From contig NZ_CP036348.1 of the NCBI RefSeq assembly GCF_007753095.1, positions 5,433,411 through 5,497,410 of the forward strand: DNA of 64,000 bases. Reading direction: 5' to 3'. The notes below the pieces were generated by a model, which saw only the letters and a program-made list of their open reading frames with translations, had not been told where the DNA came from and searched no databases. Each line of letters opens with the position of its first letter. The stretch's first letter is position 1. Positions 44,797-54,434 of the stretch are shown piece after piece. Origin of the DNA: Rosistilla carotiformis. Its GTDB lineage: Bacteria; Planctomycetota; Planctomycetia; Pirellulales; Pirellulaceae. The position numbers were made by a program, and so were the translations under genes.

Positions 44797-45825
44797 ATGG
44801 TTCTTGGGAAAACAGCAGGCCAAGCCGCTTGCCGCATCTGTAGTTCCGCTGGGCTGGAACTGATTTCGACCCGCGATCGCCGACGCCAGGCTTTGGAAAC
44901 CGTCGTCTGCACTAGTTGCGGACTCGTTCAGCACGCGCAAATCCCTACCAGCGAAGAGCTTGCGGAATTTTACAGCTCCCAGTACCGAATCGACTACAAC
45001 GGCGAAGCGACTCCCAGCAACCGCCGCGTCTATCGCGAATGGCGTCGCGGACGCGAGCGTTTTGACGCTCTGAGACCCTTTGTCGAACCGGGAGACCAAG
45101 TTTTCGAGGTCGGTTCGGGAATCGGTTGCAATTTACGGCAGTTCGAAAATTTTGGCTGTTCGGTCAACGGAATCGAGCCGGGTGAAGGGTTTTGCCAATA
45201 TTCTCGACAGCAGTTGGGCGTGAACGTTCGCTGTGCCTTCCTGGAAGATTTAGCCGACGAAGCGCGGCAGGATCAATCGCTGGTCCTGTTAGTGCATGTC
45301 CTCGAACACCTGCCCAACCCCGTCGACGCGCTGCGGCAGATCCGTCAACTGATGCGACCCGATGGCCATCTGTTTGTGGAAGTCCCCGATTTCGGCCGTC
45401 CGCACGCCGCCCCGAATCGTGTCTTTCATTATGGACATATCTACAATTTCACCGAGATCTCGCTCCGCAACGTGGCACACAAAGCTGGCTTCCGAACCCA
45501 GCCGGTCTCGCTGAAGAGCAGTCATTTGCCGAATCTCGCGATGGTTTTGACTCCCGATCCCGATGCGGAGAAGGTTCCGATGGTCAACGGCTATCGAATG
45601 GCTGTCGATGCATACCATCGCTATACGCCGCTGGAGTACCACTTGCGGCCAGCCAAATTGCGGACGGCGATCGGCAAGGCGATCGATCACGTCGACGAGT
45701 TTTTGTTTGCATCGAGCCAGGTGGCTCGGCTGCGAGCCGACCGACCTGTAGTCAGCACCGTTCGCTCGGGGAATAGCTCGTTGCCGCAAACCGCTATGGC
45801 GAGTGCTGTTTGCGCCTCGGGCTAG
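44797..45825 (+). CDS. Zinc-ribbon class I SAM methyltransferase
   Basis: This 342-residue protein starts at the ATG 44797 (GGAAG 6 nt upstream; a TTG at 44785 is also in frame). Residues 10-45 form a zinc ribbon with CRICSSAG and CTSCGL, as in C-methyltransferases that act on nucleotide-linked sugars and related transferases. The Rossmann core has VFEVGSGIGCNLRQFENFG (motif I), VNGIEPGEGF and LLVHVLEHLPNPVDALRQIR (post-motif region), then GHLFVEVPDFG. The C-terminal 100 residues are unclassified. Polysaccharide or sugar methylation is a reasonable guess; no sugar-synthesis genes are adjacent. Confidence 0.8.
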   Translation: MVLGKTAGQAACRICSSAGLELISTRDRRRQALETVVCTSCGLVQHAQIPTSEELAEFYSSQYRIDYNGEATPSNRRVYREWRRGRERFDALRPFVEPGDQVFEVGSGIGCNLRQFENFGCSVNGIEPGEGFCQYSRQQLGVNVRCAFLEDLADEARQDQSLVLLVHVLEHLPNPVDALRQIRQLMRPDGHLFVEVPDFGRPHAAPNRVFHYGHIYNFTEISLRNVAHKAGFRTQPVSLKSSHLPNLAMVLTPDPDAEKVPMVNGYRMAVDAYHRYTPLEYHLRPAKLRTAIGKAIDHVDEFLFASSQVARLRADRPVVSTVRSGNSSLPQTAMASAVCASG

Positions 45826-46004
45826 GAGATTCGGAGCGGTAGCGGTTCGTCGTTCGCGGATGGCGAATTGTCTAAAAGCCGCATCCGGCGTAAAGTGGCA
45901 GCCCTAACGGATTGCGAGGCGGAAGTGTCTTGTGGTCTGGCGGGCAAGTCTCTCTCGGGGGCTTGAGTCTCTTGCTCCTAAGCTGCCGGTAACCTTTCAA
46001 GTCC

Positions 46005-46970
46005 ATGCTGCCACCGACCCTTCTGATCATTCTGTACTGCGCAATGATCGTGGCCGCATCGCTTTTGGGTGGACTTTTGCCATCGATCCTGCGGCTGACC
46101 CACCTGCGGATGCAGGTCGTCATGAGCCTCGTTTCCGGGCTGATGCTCGGCGTGGCGATCATCCATATGCTGCCGCACGCCGCAATGCGCGTCGATTCGT
46201 TTCTGCCGGTCGCCTATTCGATGCTGGGCGGCGTCGTGATGATGTTCTTCCTGCTGCGGGTGTTCCACGTTCATCACCACACCGATCCGGATCACAGTCG
46301 TTGCGATCACGATCATGCCGACCATCCGGTCGCCGAATCGGTCGATGGCGATCCGCATTTGGTCACGCTTTCGGAACCAGGCCACGCAGATCCTCATGTT
46401 CACGACCATAGCCATTCACACGATCATTCACACAGCCACTCCCATGACCACGCACACGACGATGCAGTCGTCAACTTAAAACTTCCCAGCCGATTCAGTT
46501 GGCAGGGGCTGTTTGTCGGTTTGGCGATTCACACGTTGATCGATGGAGTAGCATTGGCAGCCAGCGTGCGCAGCGAATCCGGTGGCAGCATGACCTTCCT
46601 GGGACTGGGGACGTTCCTGGCGGTGATGTTGCACAAGCCACTCGACGCGATGTCGATTACTTCGCTGATGCGTGCGCGTGGCACGTCGCTGGAGAATCAG
46701 ATGCTTGTCAATTGCGGTTTTGCGATGGCCTGTCCGTTGGGCGCGATCTTGGCTTGGAGCAGCCTGGCATCGCTGGGCGGCTCGCCGACGATGGATCTGT
46801 TTTTGGGATGCAGCCTGGGCTTTTCCGCAGGGTTTTTCTTGTGTATCGCCCTGGGAGATCTCTTGCCCGAAGTCCAGTTCCATTCGCACGATCGCGGCAA
46901 GTTAACCGCTGCGTTGCTTTTAGGTTTGTTCATCGCGATCGCGATCGAAGCCCTACACACGCATTCGTAA
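46005..46970 (+). CDS. ZIP-family divalent metal transporter
   Basis: This 321-residue membrane protein has the eight-helix ZIP layout. The first three helices are followed by a long loop, about residues 90-155, almost entirely His/Asp/Ser (repeats of HDHSHS type), typical of a zinc-binding sensor loop. Helices 4 and 5 carry the metal site: HTLIDGVALAASV and FLAVMLHKPLDAMSI. The family often has two Glu/His in helix 5; here HKPLDA replaces HEIPEE. It should import or move Zn, Fe or Mn. It is transcribed on the plus strand, opposite to the HlyD gene that follows. Confidence 0.88.
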   Translation: MLPPTLLIILYCAMIVAASLLGGLLPSILRLTHLRMQVVMSLVSGLMLGVAIIHMLPHAAMRVDSFLPVAYSMLGGVVMMFFLLRVFHVHHHTDPDHSRCDHDHADHPVAESVDGDPHLVTLSEPGHADPHVHDHSHSHDHSHSHSHDHAHDDAVVNLKLPSRFSWQGLFVGLAIHTLIDGVALAASVRSESGGSMTFLGLGTFLAVMLHKPLDAMSITSLMRARGTSLENQMLVNCGFAMACPLGAILAWSSLASLGGSPTMDLFLGCSLGFSAGFFLCIALGDLLPEVQFHSHDRGKLTAALLLGLFIAIAIEALHTHS

Positions 46971-47003
46971 ACGCAACGGCTGTCGCTCGGTTGGCATGGC
47001 GGT

Positions 47004-47906
47004 TTATTGGCGGACCGATGCCAGATCGGATTTCAATTCCAACCGGACTGCGAACCCCGCGGGCAGTTTTCGATCGGCGTTTTCGATCTCGAACACACAA
47101 CGAAACGTCCCACTGGTCGCATCGACGACTGGCGCCACATAGATCGCCTTTGCCGGCAAGGATTGGTGGACCGGCGCATCGGCACGCATCGAATACGTTT
47201 GGCCGACAACGATGTCACCAAACAGCGCGATCGGCAAAAACATCTCGATCTCCAATTGCCGCGCGTCGACGATCATTAGCGCTGTTTCGTTTGGATCGAT
47301 CGGCTGCCCCTGCTTCTTGTCGATGCGAACGACTTGACCTGCAAATGGGGCGATCAGATGAAACTTCTGCAGTTCAGCCGCCTTCAATTCCAAATTCGCT
47401 TCCGCCGCTTTGGCTTCTTCTTGCTGTACGGTCAGCACCGCCTGGGCCTGAGCGAATTGACTCCTTTTTTCATCGAGCTCGAATTCAGAACTCGCTTGTT
47501 CGCGAAACGCGAGTTCCAAGCGTTTCAATTGTCGCCCCACCAGTTCGGCTTGCAGTCGCGCCGATTCCACTGCGCCGTACTGCGACGCCTGGGCTTGAGC
47601 CACTTTCCAGGCGGCCCGAACCACGGCATCGTTTAACGACAACAAAGGTTCTCCCTGCTGGACCCATTGGCCATCGCGGACATGAACGTTTGCGACAACT
47701 CCGGGAATCTCGAACCGCATCTCGCTGTCTAATTTCCCTCGCGCGATGCCATGCAATTGGCTACGTGTTTCGAGAATCGATCGGTCGTAAGGGAACGCAT
47801 CCCATTTATCTGCCCCGACCGGCTCGATTGCGACAACGCGCGTCGGCAGCCCCGACGCGATCGCCACCGCCGGCAACAGGATCCACAGAAGATAAAAAGC
47901 TTTCAT
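47004..47906 (-). CDS. HlyD-family periplasmic adaptor protein
   Basis: This 300-residue protein has a signal peptide or anchor (KAFYLLWILLPAVAIASG) and an HlyD-type body. A barrel-sandwich part begins EIPGVVANVHVRDGQWVQQG, a coiled-coil hairpin of about 75 residues has ARLQAELVGRQLKRLELAFR, and the closing lipoyl half is LIAPFAGQVVRIDKKQGQPI. Beta-barrel residues follow (IEMFLPIALFGDIVVGQTYS). It has no transmembrane permease partner nearby. An ATG at 47924 is also in frame. It is the last gene of the PilZ/GAF-HlyD/M50-HlyD operon, 81 bp after the M50 gene. Confidence 0.82.
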   Translation of the reverse strand: MKAFYLLWILLPAVAIASGLPTRVVAIEPVGADKWDAFPYDRSILETRSQLHGIARGKLDSEMRFEIPGVVANVHVRDGQWVQQGEPLLSLNDAVVRAAWKVAQAQASQYGAVESARLQAELVGRQLKRLELAFREQASSEFELDEKRSQFAQAQAVLTVQQEEAKAAEANLELKAAELQKFHLIAPFAGQVVRIDKKQGQPIDPNETALMIVDARQLEIEMFLPIALFGDIVVGQTYSMRADAPVHQSLPAKAIYVAPVVDATSGTFRCVFEIENADRKLPAGFAVRLELKSDLASVRQ

Positions 47907-47987
47907 AATTGTCGTCTCATTCAATCAATAGTTAGCGTTCGGTTGCAGCCTGGGATTCGGGTTAAACCTGGGCACCCGCGACGCGGA

Positions 47988-50129
47988 TTAGCTCATCGAC
48001 AGTTTTTCGATGAAGACAATCAATCTCCGGGCCATCCAGAACGCAAAAGGTTCGTAGCGGCGACCAAAGTTCAGACTCGCTTGGCTTTTGTGCCGGACCA
48101 ATTTTTGAATCGTCTCGGGCAATTCGACCTTCAGCTGAACCAACGGTTCGATCGACCTGCCCGTCACCGGATCGATGGGGATATCGCCGCCAGCGAGATG
48201 GGTTGCGGCGATCTCGTCCATTTCGACCTGAGCCGCGGGGGCGACATGTTGGATTTTTGCTGTGAACGAACCGAGCCGAGCCCCCGGAAAACGGACATTG
48301 ACACGGTCGCCGATCTCGGGCGAAATGATCCGCATCTGTTCCCCCGTCAACCAAACGTTGACGATGGTGGTGCCGTCGACGACCGTCGCCAACGGATCGC
48401 CCACTTGGACAAAACGTCCTTGATCGCGCGGCGTCATGCTTTCGACGAGCGCTCCGGTGGCGGGAGCGCGGACGACGAGATTCGTCATGTTTTGTTGGGC
48501 ATGCAGCAGCGAGTGTTTTAAGCTGTGGACCTGATGCCGCATCTGGGCCATCTGTGACAGGTCGGCTTGCCCAACGGCTTGCAGTTCCAATTCGGCGCGT
48601 TCCAATAACGCTCGATCGGTTGCAAATTGCAGTTCAAGATTTTGATTGCGTAAGCGAACCAAGGGTTCTCCAGCGGCAACCGGTTGGCCGACACGAACAT
48701 CCACGTGTTCGACGAACCCTGGCGAATCGGCATGGATCACAAATTCCTGCTGGCCGCCGACAACCCCCGTCGCACGAATTCCGCCCGGCGTCGGCAGAAC
48801 CATCAACCCAAGCGGCAACACGACCAACGGAAGCACGCTGATCGCATAGGCTCGCGGCCGCACCGACGCGGTTTGTTCGCTGTACCATAGATAGTTGATG
48901 AACTTCTTCAGACTGCCGCCGATCGAATAAACAAGGAACAGCGCCCCCAAGAACATGCCCAGCAAAAAAGCGTGCGATGCCAAGAGTGCCGCGAGTCCTA
49001 AGAAGACGAAGCAGCGATAGATCGAGGCCGAAATCCCGTAGGCCAGCAACACGATTCGCATCGACGGCTGGGCCGTGCCGGCAGCGATGTTTCGCAAGCC
49101 GAGCACGTGGCGTTGGAATGTCGAATTGATTTCGTTGGTCGCCCGCTGGCGAAGGTTGGGAACTCCCAGCAAGTCGCTGAGGATGAAATAGCCGTCGTAT
49201 TTCATCAGCGGGTTGGCGTTGAACAAGACGGTGATCGCGGTGGCCATAAAAACCAGTTGGTAGGCGATCGATCCCAGCAATGTCGAAGGTCCCCAAAAGG
49301 CCCACACGAAGACCGCCGGAATCGCCACCAGCGACTCAAAGTACATCCCACCTACCAACACGATCAAGCGATGGATGCGGCGGGGAAAAGTCCACGCGGC
49401 ACTGGCATCCACATACGCCAGCGGCGCTCCCATCATCAGGATCATCCCCATCTCGGGAACGCGACCGCCGAACAGCTTGCAGGCGTATCCGTGCCCCAGT
49501 TCGTGCCACACTTTGAGAATCGCCAATACAACCGCCAGCGTGACCACGTTGGATGTCGTGAGGGTTGCGTTGAGCGGTTGAAAAAATTCGTCGCGGCGGA
49601 GCACCACGATCGAAGTCGCGACCGCCAGACCAAACAACCACACCGGAACAAACCATATCGAAAACAGCCAACCGAACCAGCTCGCGGTTCGATCCAAAAA
49701 CGCATCGGGCCGGGCCAACGGAATGCGCAGCGACATCAGCTGCATCGGCAGCGATTTCATCTTGGCTTTTTGAGTCTGTTTGTAGCGTTCGTACAGCTGG
49801 GGACCGTTGTTCGCGGGCAACGACAAGACACCCAGCGACTGCAGTTTCAAAACGAACCGGTAGTAGCCTTCTTGCTCGGAAGGGACCAGGTCGCCGCGGT
49901 CGACCATCGCTTCAAAACATTGTTGCAATGTCAGTGCATCGTCCAGTCCAGCGACGATCGAATAATCCTGTAAGCTCAACCGATGGTTTTGGAAGCTGAT
50001 CGGATCGTGCAGCATGTACGACGGTTCGCCCTGAAACAGATGCCGGCTGACGGTGACATCGCTGCGCAGCATCGCTCGGGCGTCGGCAAGACGCTCGGCA
50101 AGAGTCGGTGGTGCGGGGGAATCGGTCAT
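47988..50129 (-). CDS. Integral membrane M50 metalloprotease fused to an HlyD domain
   Basis: This 713-residue protein starts at the ATG 50129, 2 bp after the upstream stop. The cytosolic N-terminal 140 residues are helical and resemble a small binding domain. Then come about ten membrane helices with the zinc site of S2P/M50 proteases: HEXXH in VWHELGHGYACK (H209, E210, H213) and the third ligand D312 in NANPLMKYDGYFILSD. From about residue 460 to the end it is an HlyD-type module (FVIHADSPGFVEHVDVRVGQ, then VVRAPATGALVESMTPRDQG). M50-HlyD fusions are known in peptide-export clusters, but I see no peptide gene or ABC transporter here. The active site is intact. Confidence 0.85.
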   Translation of the reverse strand: MTDSPAPPTLAERLADARAMLRSDVTVSRHLFQGEPSYMLHDPISFQNHRLSLQDYSIVAGLDDALTLQQCFEAMVDRGDLVPSEQEGYYRFVLKLQSLGVLSLPANNGPQLYERYKQTQKAKMKSLPMQLMSLRIPLARPDAFLDRTASWFGWLFSIWFVPVWLFGLAVATSIVVLRRDEFFQPLNATLTTSNVVTLAVVLAILKVWHELGHGYACKLFGGRVPEMGMILMMGAPLAYVDASAAWTFPRRIHRLIVLVGGMYFESLVAIPAVFVWAFWGPSTLLGSIAYQLVFMATAITVLFNANPLMKYDGYFILSDLLGVPNLRQRATNEINSTFQRHVLGLRNIAAGTAQPSMRIVLLAYGISASIYRCFVFLGLAALLASHAFLLGMFLGALFLVYSIGGSLKKFINYLWYSEQTASVRPRAYAISVLPLVVLPLGLMVLPTPGGIRATGVVGGQQEFVIHADSPGFVEHVDVRVGQPVAAGEPLVRLRNQNLELQFATDRALLERAELELQAVGQADLSQMAQMRHQVHSLKHSLLHAQQNMTNLVVRAPATGALVESMTPRDQGRFVQVGDPLATVVDGTTIVNVWLTGEQMRIISPEIGDRVNVRFPGARLGSFTAKIQHVAPAAQVEMDEIAATHLAGGDIPIDPVTGRSIEPLVQLKVELPETIQKLVRHKSQASLNFGRRYEPFAFWMARRLIVFIEKLSMS

Positions 50130-50131
50130 CG

Positions 50132-52015
50132 CTACAGCCAGAATTTCATGTGCAAATAATCGAGCAGGCCATGCATGCTGACCCACCAAACCGCCTTGCG
50201 TTGAGCCTGAATCCGGCCCACGCCTTTCATTCCCGCCTTCATCCAATCGGTTTGCGAATCCAATTCCGCTTCGGCGATGAAGACGTTTTTCCCATCGACA
50301 ACCTGCGCCGCGCCGCCGACCCAATCGATCTTAAAGGCGATCGATTGATCGGGGTGCGAATAGGCGCGGAACACGCCGGACTGATCCTGAGCAACATACG
50401 GTGCGACATGGTCGGGAACCATGATCTCAACAACCCAGCGTTCTCCCGGCGCGAACGTTACCAACGGTTCGCCCTGAGGCAGCACTTGGCCGATGCGTTT
50501 TTTCAGATCTGCAGCAACCACGATTCCAGCGGATGGAGCCCGCAGGGTCGATTGTTCGATTTGATTTTCAATGCTGTCCAATTGGCTGTGCAGGACGCGG
50601 ACATCCGCCTTGGCCAACGCCGCTTCGCCGACTTTGCGATCAGCGATCGCTTGGCCAACGACGACTTCGCTGCTGGCGATTTGAGCGCGCAATTGATTGC
50701 GTTGCAGCTGCAATTCGCGGCTGTCCAAGACCACCAACACCTGGTCTTTTTCAACGCGATCCCCCGAGCTGACCAAGACGCTTTCGATTCTTGAATCCAA
50801 CGGCGCGGCCATGTTGACCACTTGAGCGGGCGAGAGGACGCTTTCGCACATCGGCCGGTAAGTTAAGCTGCCAAACAGGAACCAGGCAAAAAATAATCCC
50901 GCGGTGATCATCCCCGCCTTCCGCGCATGCGACTGAGGTTTCAACCACGGCAGGATCGCACCGCGGCCTTCTTCACGCACATGTTCGGCAATCGATCGAC
51001 TCGATTTTTCGATCAATTGCAGCGAGGGGCCAAAGGGCTCCAACAGTTTCGTGATCGATTCCAAGTCTTCATTGGAAAACGGTTTATCGGCGCCGCGCGA
51101 CAACGTGACAACGGCCAACACGTCGCTGTCGAGCATGATCGGCACGCTGATGGCGGCGCAGTTGTTTCGCTCGCTCCAACCGCGATGTATCGGCAACGTC
51201 CGCTGTTGTTCGTCGTTCCGCCGACTGGCAAAGATCGGGGTTTTGAGGTCGCAACATTCCTCCATCACCTGCCGCATGTCGGCCACTCCCGGACTGTTCG
51301 CTTTGATCGTCGAGAGTCCTGAAATCGCTCGCACTTCGACACGCTTGCCGCGAATCAATCCGAGCCCCGCTTTGCCGCATACAAAGCGGTCGGCCAAGGT
51401 GTTGACCAACGTGATCGCAAATTCATGGCGGTCGCCCATCTTGGCAACGCGCGACAGCACACGCGCCCAGTCGGCGTTGCGGTGCGTCTTATCCTGGGTG
51501 GGACTTGAATTGATACATCCGGCCGCGGCCAGGGTTAACGAATTCAATTCGGCAACCAACGCGTTGATGTCGGATTGATTGCGTGGGACCAAGGCTACCG
51601 AAAGTCCGCCGGTCGTCTCGCGTTGCAAGGGATCGCGAATAGGAACACCGATGGTGACATATTTTTTCGTGGCGTCGAGGGAATTGATCCGAAAGACCGG
51701 CGCTTCTTCGCAGATCGCGTCGGTCAGCGTTTCGGAAACGGCGATCGATCCAACTTCGATCAGCATCGTTCCCGACAATCGCTGGCTTTGATGTGAGTCG
51801 TTGTAGTTGGTGGCTTGGCCGCGAACATCGATCTTGGCAACCAGCGGCTTGTAGTGGTCGACGATTGTCGCGAACAACTGACGGTAAACCGCGGCCGCGG
51901 AGGTTCCGTTGGCGCTTAATTGGCGAACCAATCGCGACAGATGCCCCAACACAAACGTGTCGGCGCTGGAATTGTTGGATGTGCTCGGTTGGTCGATGTT
52001 TGCGGGAGCTGACAT
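50132..52015 (-). CDS. GAF sensor domain fused through one membrane helix to an HlyD domain
   Basis: This 627-residue protein has no signal peptide. The cytosolic half holds a possible additional sensor region at about 25-165 and a GAF domain at about 190-340 (EFAITLVNTLADRFVCGKAG, then LIRGKRVEVRAISGLSTIKA and AAISVPIMLDSDVLAVVTLS). A single membrane helix lies at about 370-388 (MITAGLFFAWFLFGSLTYRP). After it comes a periplasmic HlyD barrel-sandwich: VNMAAPLDSRIESVLVSSGD with a short hairpin, closing at STLRAPSAGIVVAADLKKRI. The layout links an intracellular signal directly to a periplasmic arm. It lies 36 bp after the PilZ gene. Confidence 0.85.
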   Translation of the reverse strand: MSAPANIDQPSTSNNSSADTFVLGHLSRLVRQLSANGTSAAAVYRQLFATIVDHYKPLVAKIDVRGQATNYNDSHQSQRLSGTMLIEVGSIAVSETLTDAICEEAPVFRINSLDATKKYVTIGVPIRDPLQRETTGGLSVALVPRNQSDINALVAELNSLTLAAAGCINSSPTQDKTHRNADWARVLSRVAKMGDRHEFAITLVNTLADRFVCGKAGLGLIRGKRVEVRAISGLSTIKANSPGVADMRQVMEECCDLKTPIFASRRNDEQQRTLPIHRGWSERNNCAAISVPIMLDSDVLAVVTLSRGADKPFSNEDLESITKLLEPFGPSLQLIEKSSRSIAEHVREEGRGAILPWLKPQSHARKAGMITAGLFFAWFLFGSLTYRPMCESVLSPAQVVNMAAPLDSRIESVLVSSGDRVEKDQVLVVLDSRELQLQRNQLRAQIASSEVVVGQAIADRKVGEAALAKADVRVLHSQLDSIENQIEQSTLRAPSAGIVVAADLKKRIGQVLPQGEPLVTFAPGERWVVEIMVPDHVAPYVAQDQSGVFRAYSHPDQSIAFKIDWVGGAAQVVDGKNVFIAEAELDSQTDWMKAGMKGVGRIQAQRKAVWWVSMHGLLDYLHMKFWL

Positions 52016-52051
52016 GCGGCGAATCCTTGAGATGAAAAACCGGTTCGCCGA

Positions 52052-52468
52052 TTAAAACGCGGACGTTAACGATTCACTGTGATCCTGCCGTGGATTGCTG
52101 AAAAACGTGAACCCTTGTTCAAAACTTCCTTCGCGGATCATCCGACAACGGACACAGCGGGCGAAGAAGTTTCCCATTTGCAACGATCCCTCGGAGGTCG
52201 AAATCCAGTAGACGTCGCCCACCATCAGCGGTTTGTCGGTCAGCGCGCCGCAGCCGGTTTCCGACAGATCGCGTAGCTTTCCAGCCAGTTTCCAAGCGTT
52301 CCGCTCCCGCGAATTGGCGGGCTGAATATGAACCGGCGTATCGAGCGCCCGCCGTTCGGCGACGCGTTGTGATTCGTTGCTTGTCGTGCGGCAAAGCTCT
52401 TCGAGCGCGCGGAGATCGTTGTCTGCGCCAAGCAGTTGTTCGCCTGCAACTAGATGTTCGCCAAGCAT
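52052..52468 (-). CDS. PilZ-like c-di-GMP-binding protein
   Basis: This 138-residue protein has the two PilZ motifs: the RxxxR element in QRVAERRALDTPVHI, and D/NxSxxG in LRDLSETGCGALTDK. Between and after these come beta strands (VYWISTSEGSLQMGN, FFARCVRCRMIREGSFEQGF), which fit a PilZ barrel. The N-terminus of about 45 residues is helical. It is the first gene of the HlyD/M50 operon, so the operon output may be tied to c-di-GMP. Binding is inferred from the motifs. Confidence 0.78.
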   Translation of the reverse strand: MLGEHLVAGEQLLGADNDLRALEELCRTTSNESQRVAERRALDTPVHIQPANSRERNAWKLAGKLRDLSETGCGALTDKPLMVGDVYWISTSEGSLQMGNFFARCVRCRMIREGSFEQGFTFFSNPRQDHSESLTSAF

Positions 52469-52786
52469 GATCTGTGCCTTCGTCGGAAAATCGCGGAATG
52501 GACGGGTTGAGAAAATCTAGGTCAACCCGGGGCGCAAGCAGGCAAACAGGCACCGGTTCGGCCCACCGTTGCGCCACCATGGCTGGCATATTCGGAATAG
52601 CCCGCACCACACGATGTCTGGCTACGGGCCGATCGGTTGCGTGGGGGAGCAAAACCTGACAAGACGTTCCCACCGCGGTCGGCGAACCGCAGGGATGGGC
52701 TATATTAGAGATTGCCACGGTATTGGTCCCCAAGAACGTGCGTTATCGGGTCCCCGAAATTTAGGTATCACGAGAAGGAAGAACCT
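52469..52786. other. Divergent region between the PilZ operon and glutamate dehydrogenase
   Basis: 318 bp without a gene. It should hold the promoter of the PilZ/HlyD/M50 operon and that of the dehydrogenase; I could not identify either with confidence. The dehydrogenase ribosome-binding site (AAGGAAG) is at its right end. Confidence 0.5.
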
Positions 52787-54022
52787 ATGCATGCATTTGA
52801 GGCAACGCAAACCTACTTCAACCGCGCCACCGAGCACGTCGAAATGAGCGACAGCATGCGGGAGAGCTTGCAGATGTCGAAGCGGGAACTGCAGGTTCAA
52901 GTCTCGTTCCACAAGGACGATGGCAGCGTGATGAATTGCGTCGGCTATCGGGTGCAACACAACAACAGCCGTGGTCCGATGAAGGGGGGACTCCGTTATC
53001 ATCACGAAGTCAACCTGGATGAAGTGCGAGCGTTGGCCAGCCTGATGACTTGGAAGACCGCCGTCGTCGACCTTCCGTATGGTGGGGCCAAGGGGGGGAT
53101 TGGGGTGAATCCCAAGACGCTCAGCCCATCGGAACTGGAACGAATGACCAGGGCGTTTGTCGATCAGATCCATGATGTGATTGGCCCCGACACCGATATT
53201 CCCGCCCCCGACATGGGCACCGATCACCGAACGATGGCTTGGATTCGCAATCAGTGGGAAAAGTACCACGGCTTTAATCCCGCCGTGATCACCGGCAAAC
53301 CGGTCGAAGAGTACGGAGCCAAGGGACGCGAGGAAGCGACCGGCCGCGGCGTGGGCCTGCTAACCTTCAAGCTGCTCAAACGCAAAGGCCGCCGCCCTCA
53401 CGAATCCCGCGTGGCGATTCAGGGATTTGGCAACGTCGGTTCGCACGCCGCCAAATTTTTGCACGAAGCGGAATTTCCAATCGTGGCAGTCAGCGATGTC
53501 AGCGGCACCTATTACGATCCGCGGGGCTTGGACATCCCACAATTGCTGCGGCACACGCTGATGCACAAAGGATCGCTTGAAGGTTTCAAGGAGTGCGAAC
53601 GATTGCCTGGTGAGGCGCTGCTGCAAACCGATTGCGAAGTGCTGATCCCGGCGGCCCTCGGCGGCGTGATTACCGGCGAAAACGTCGACCAGATCCAGGC
53701 CAGAATCATCATCGAAGCGGCCAACGGCCCGATCTGGCCCGACGCCGATGAACAATTGAACGAGCGCGGCGTGGTCGTCCTGCCCGACATCCTGGCCAAT
53801 GCTGGCGGCGTGACGGTCAGCTATTTCGAATGGGTGCAGAACCGTCAGCACTACCGTTGGAGTCTCGACCGCGTGCGGCAAGAACTCGACCGCACGCTCA
53901 GCGAAGCTTTTGAGAATGTCTGGCATACAGCGCAAGATAAAGGCATATCGCTGCGCGAGGCGGCTTTTGGCGTCGGCATTCAACGGGTCAAACGGGCCAC
54001 CGAACTTTCGGGTTCGTTCTAA
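52787..54022 (+). CDS. Glu/Leu/Phe/Val-family dehydrogenase (glutamate dehydrogenase)
   Basis: This 411-residue protein catalyses reversible oxidative deamination of glutamate to 2-oxoglutarate. The N-terminal substrate domain has the conserved GPMKGGLRYHHEVNLDEVRA, catalytic-site MTWKTAVVDLPYGGAKGGI and DTDIPAPDMGTDHRTMAWIR. The NAD(P)-binding part has VAIQGFGNVGSHAAKFLHEA (GxGxxG) and IVAVSDVSGTYYDPRGLDI; the Asp after strand 2 (VSDVSG) suggests NAD preference. ILANAGGVTVSYFEWVQNRQ is the family-specific block. The ATG at 52787 has AAGGAAG upstream. Length is normal. Confidence 0.94.
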   Translation: MHAFEATQTYFNRATEHVEMSDSMRESLQMSKRELQVQVSFHKDDGSVMNCVGYRVQHNNSRGPMKGGLRYHHEVNLDEVRALASLMTWKTAVVDLPYGGAKGGIGVNPKTLSPSELERMTRAFVDQIHDVIGPDTDIPAPDMGTDHRTMAWIRNQWEKYHGFNPAVITGKPVEEYGAKGREEATGRGVGLLTFKLLKRKGRRPHESRVAIQGFGNVGSHAAKFLHEAEFPIVAVSDVSGTYYDPRGLDIPQLLRHTLMHKGSLEGFKECERLPGEALLQTDCEVLIPAALGGVITGENVDQIQARIIIEAANGPIWPDADEQLNERGVVVLPDILANAGGVTVSYFEWVQNRQHYRWSLDRVRQELDRTLSEAFENVWHTAQDKGISLREAAFGVGIQRVKRATELSGSF

Positions 54023-54049
54023 TAGCGGATCTTGCTGTCGACGGTGACC

Positions 54050-54070
54050 TTGGCTCCCGCAGGGAGCCAA
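54050..54070 (+). terminator. Hairpin after glutamate dehydrogenase
   Basis: A perfect 9-bp stem (TTGGCTCCC paired with GGGAGCCAA) with a GCA loop lies 28 bp after the stop. No T tract follows, so it may act as an RNA 3'-end stabiliser or a Rho-linked site rather than a classic terminator. Confidence 0.5.
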
Positions 54071-54434
54071 GCGGGTAGCCAAAGTTTGACGCGCAGCGCT
54101 GCAACTGCGGAATGCGAGCCCCGATCCTGCGTCACCCCTCCCTTGGGGTAAACGCCGACGAATGTGCCCCTTTCATCGGGAGCCTCTACCGCCCCCCCTC
54201 ACGGAGAATTCGCTTCATACTGTACGATGGGAACCTTTAGCGGATGGGTAAAGAGATTTCCCGAACCGCAGTGTAAGTCCACCATTGATATGCGCAATGA
54301 CGAAGAGTAATATGGTGCCTTAAAATCCCCAGCTAGCCACTCAAGGGTTGCCAACAAGCCACTTCTATCACGTGGCGGCACTCTCCCCCCTCAGACTAGC
54401 TCGTTTATCATCACGTCCTTCCTGGAGTCAGTCT
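54071..54434. other. Intergenic region without a recognised gene
   Basis: 364 bp from the hairpin to the DUF1559 gene start. No gene or RNA seen. The promoter of the DUF1559 gene should be in the right half, where the sequence turns A/T-richer around 54230-54320. Confidence 0.5.
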
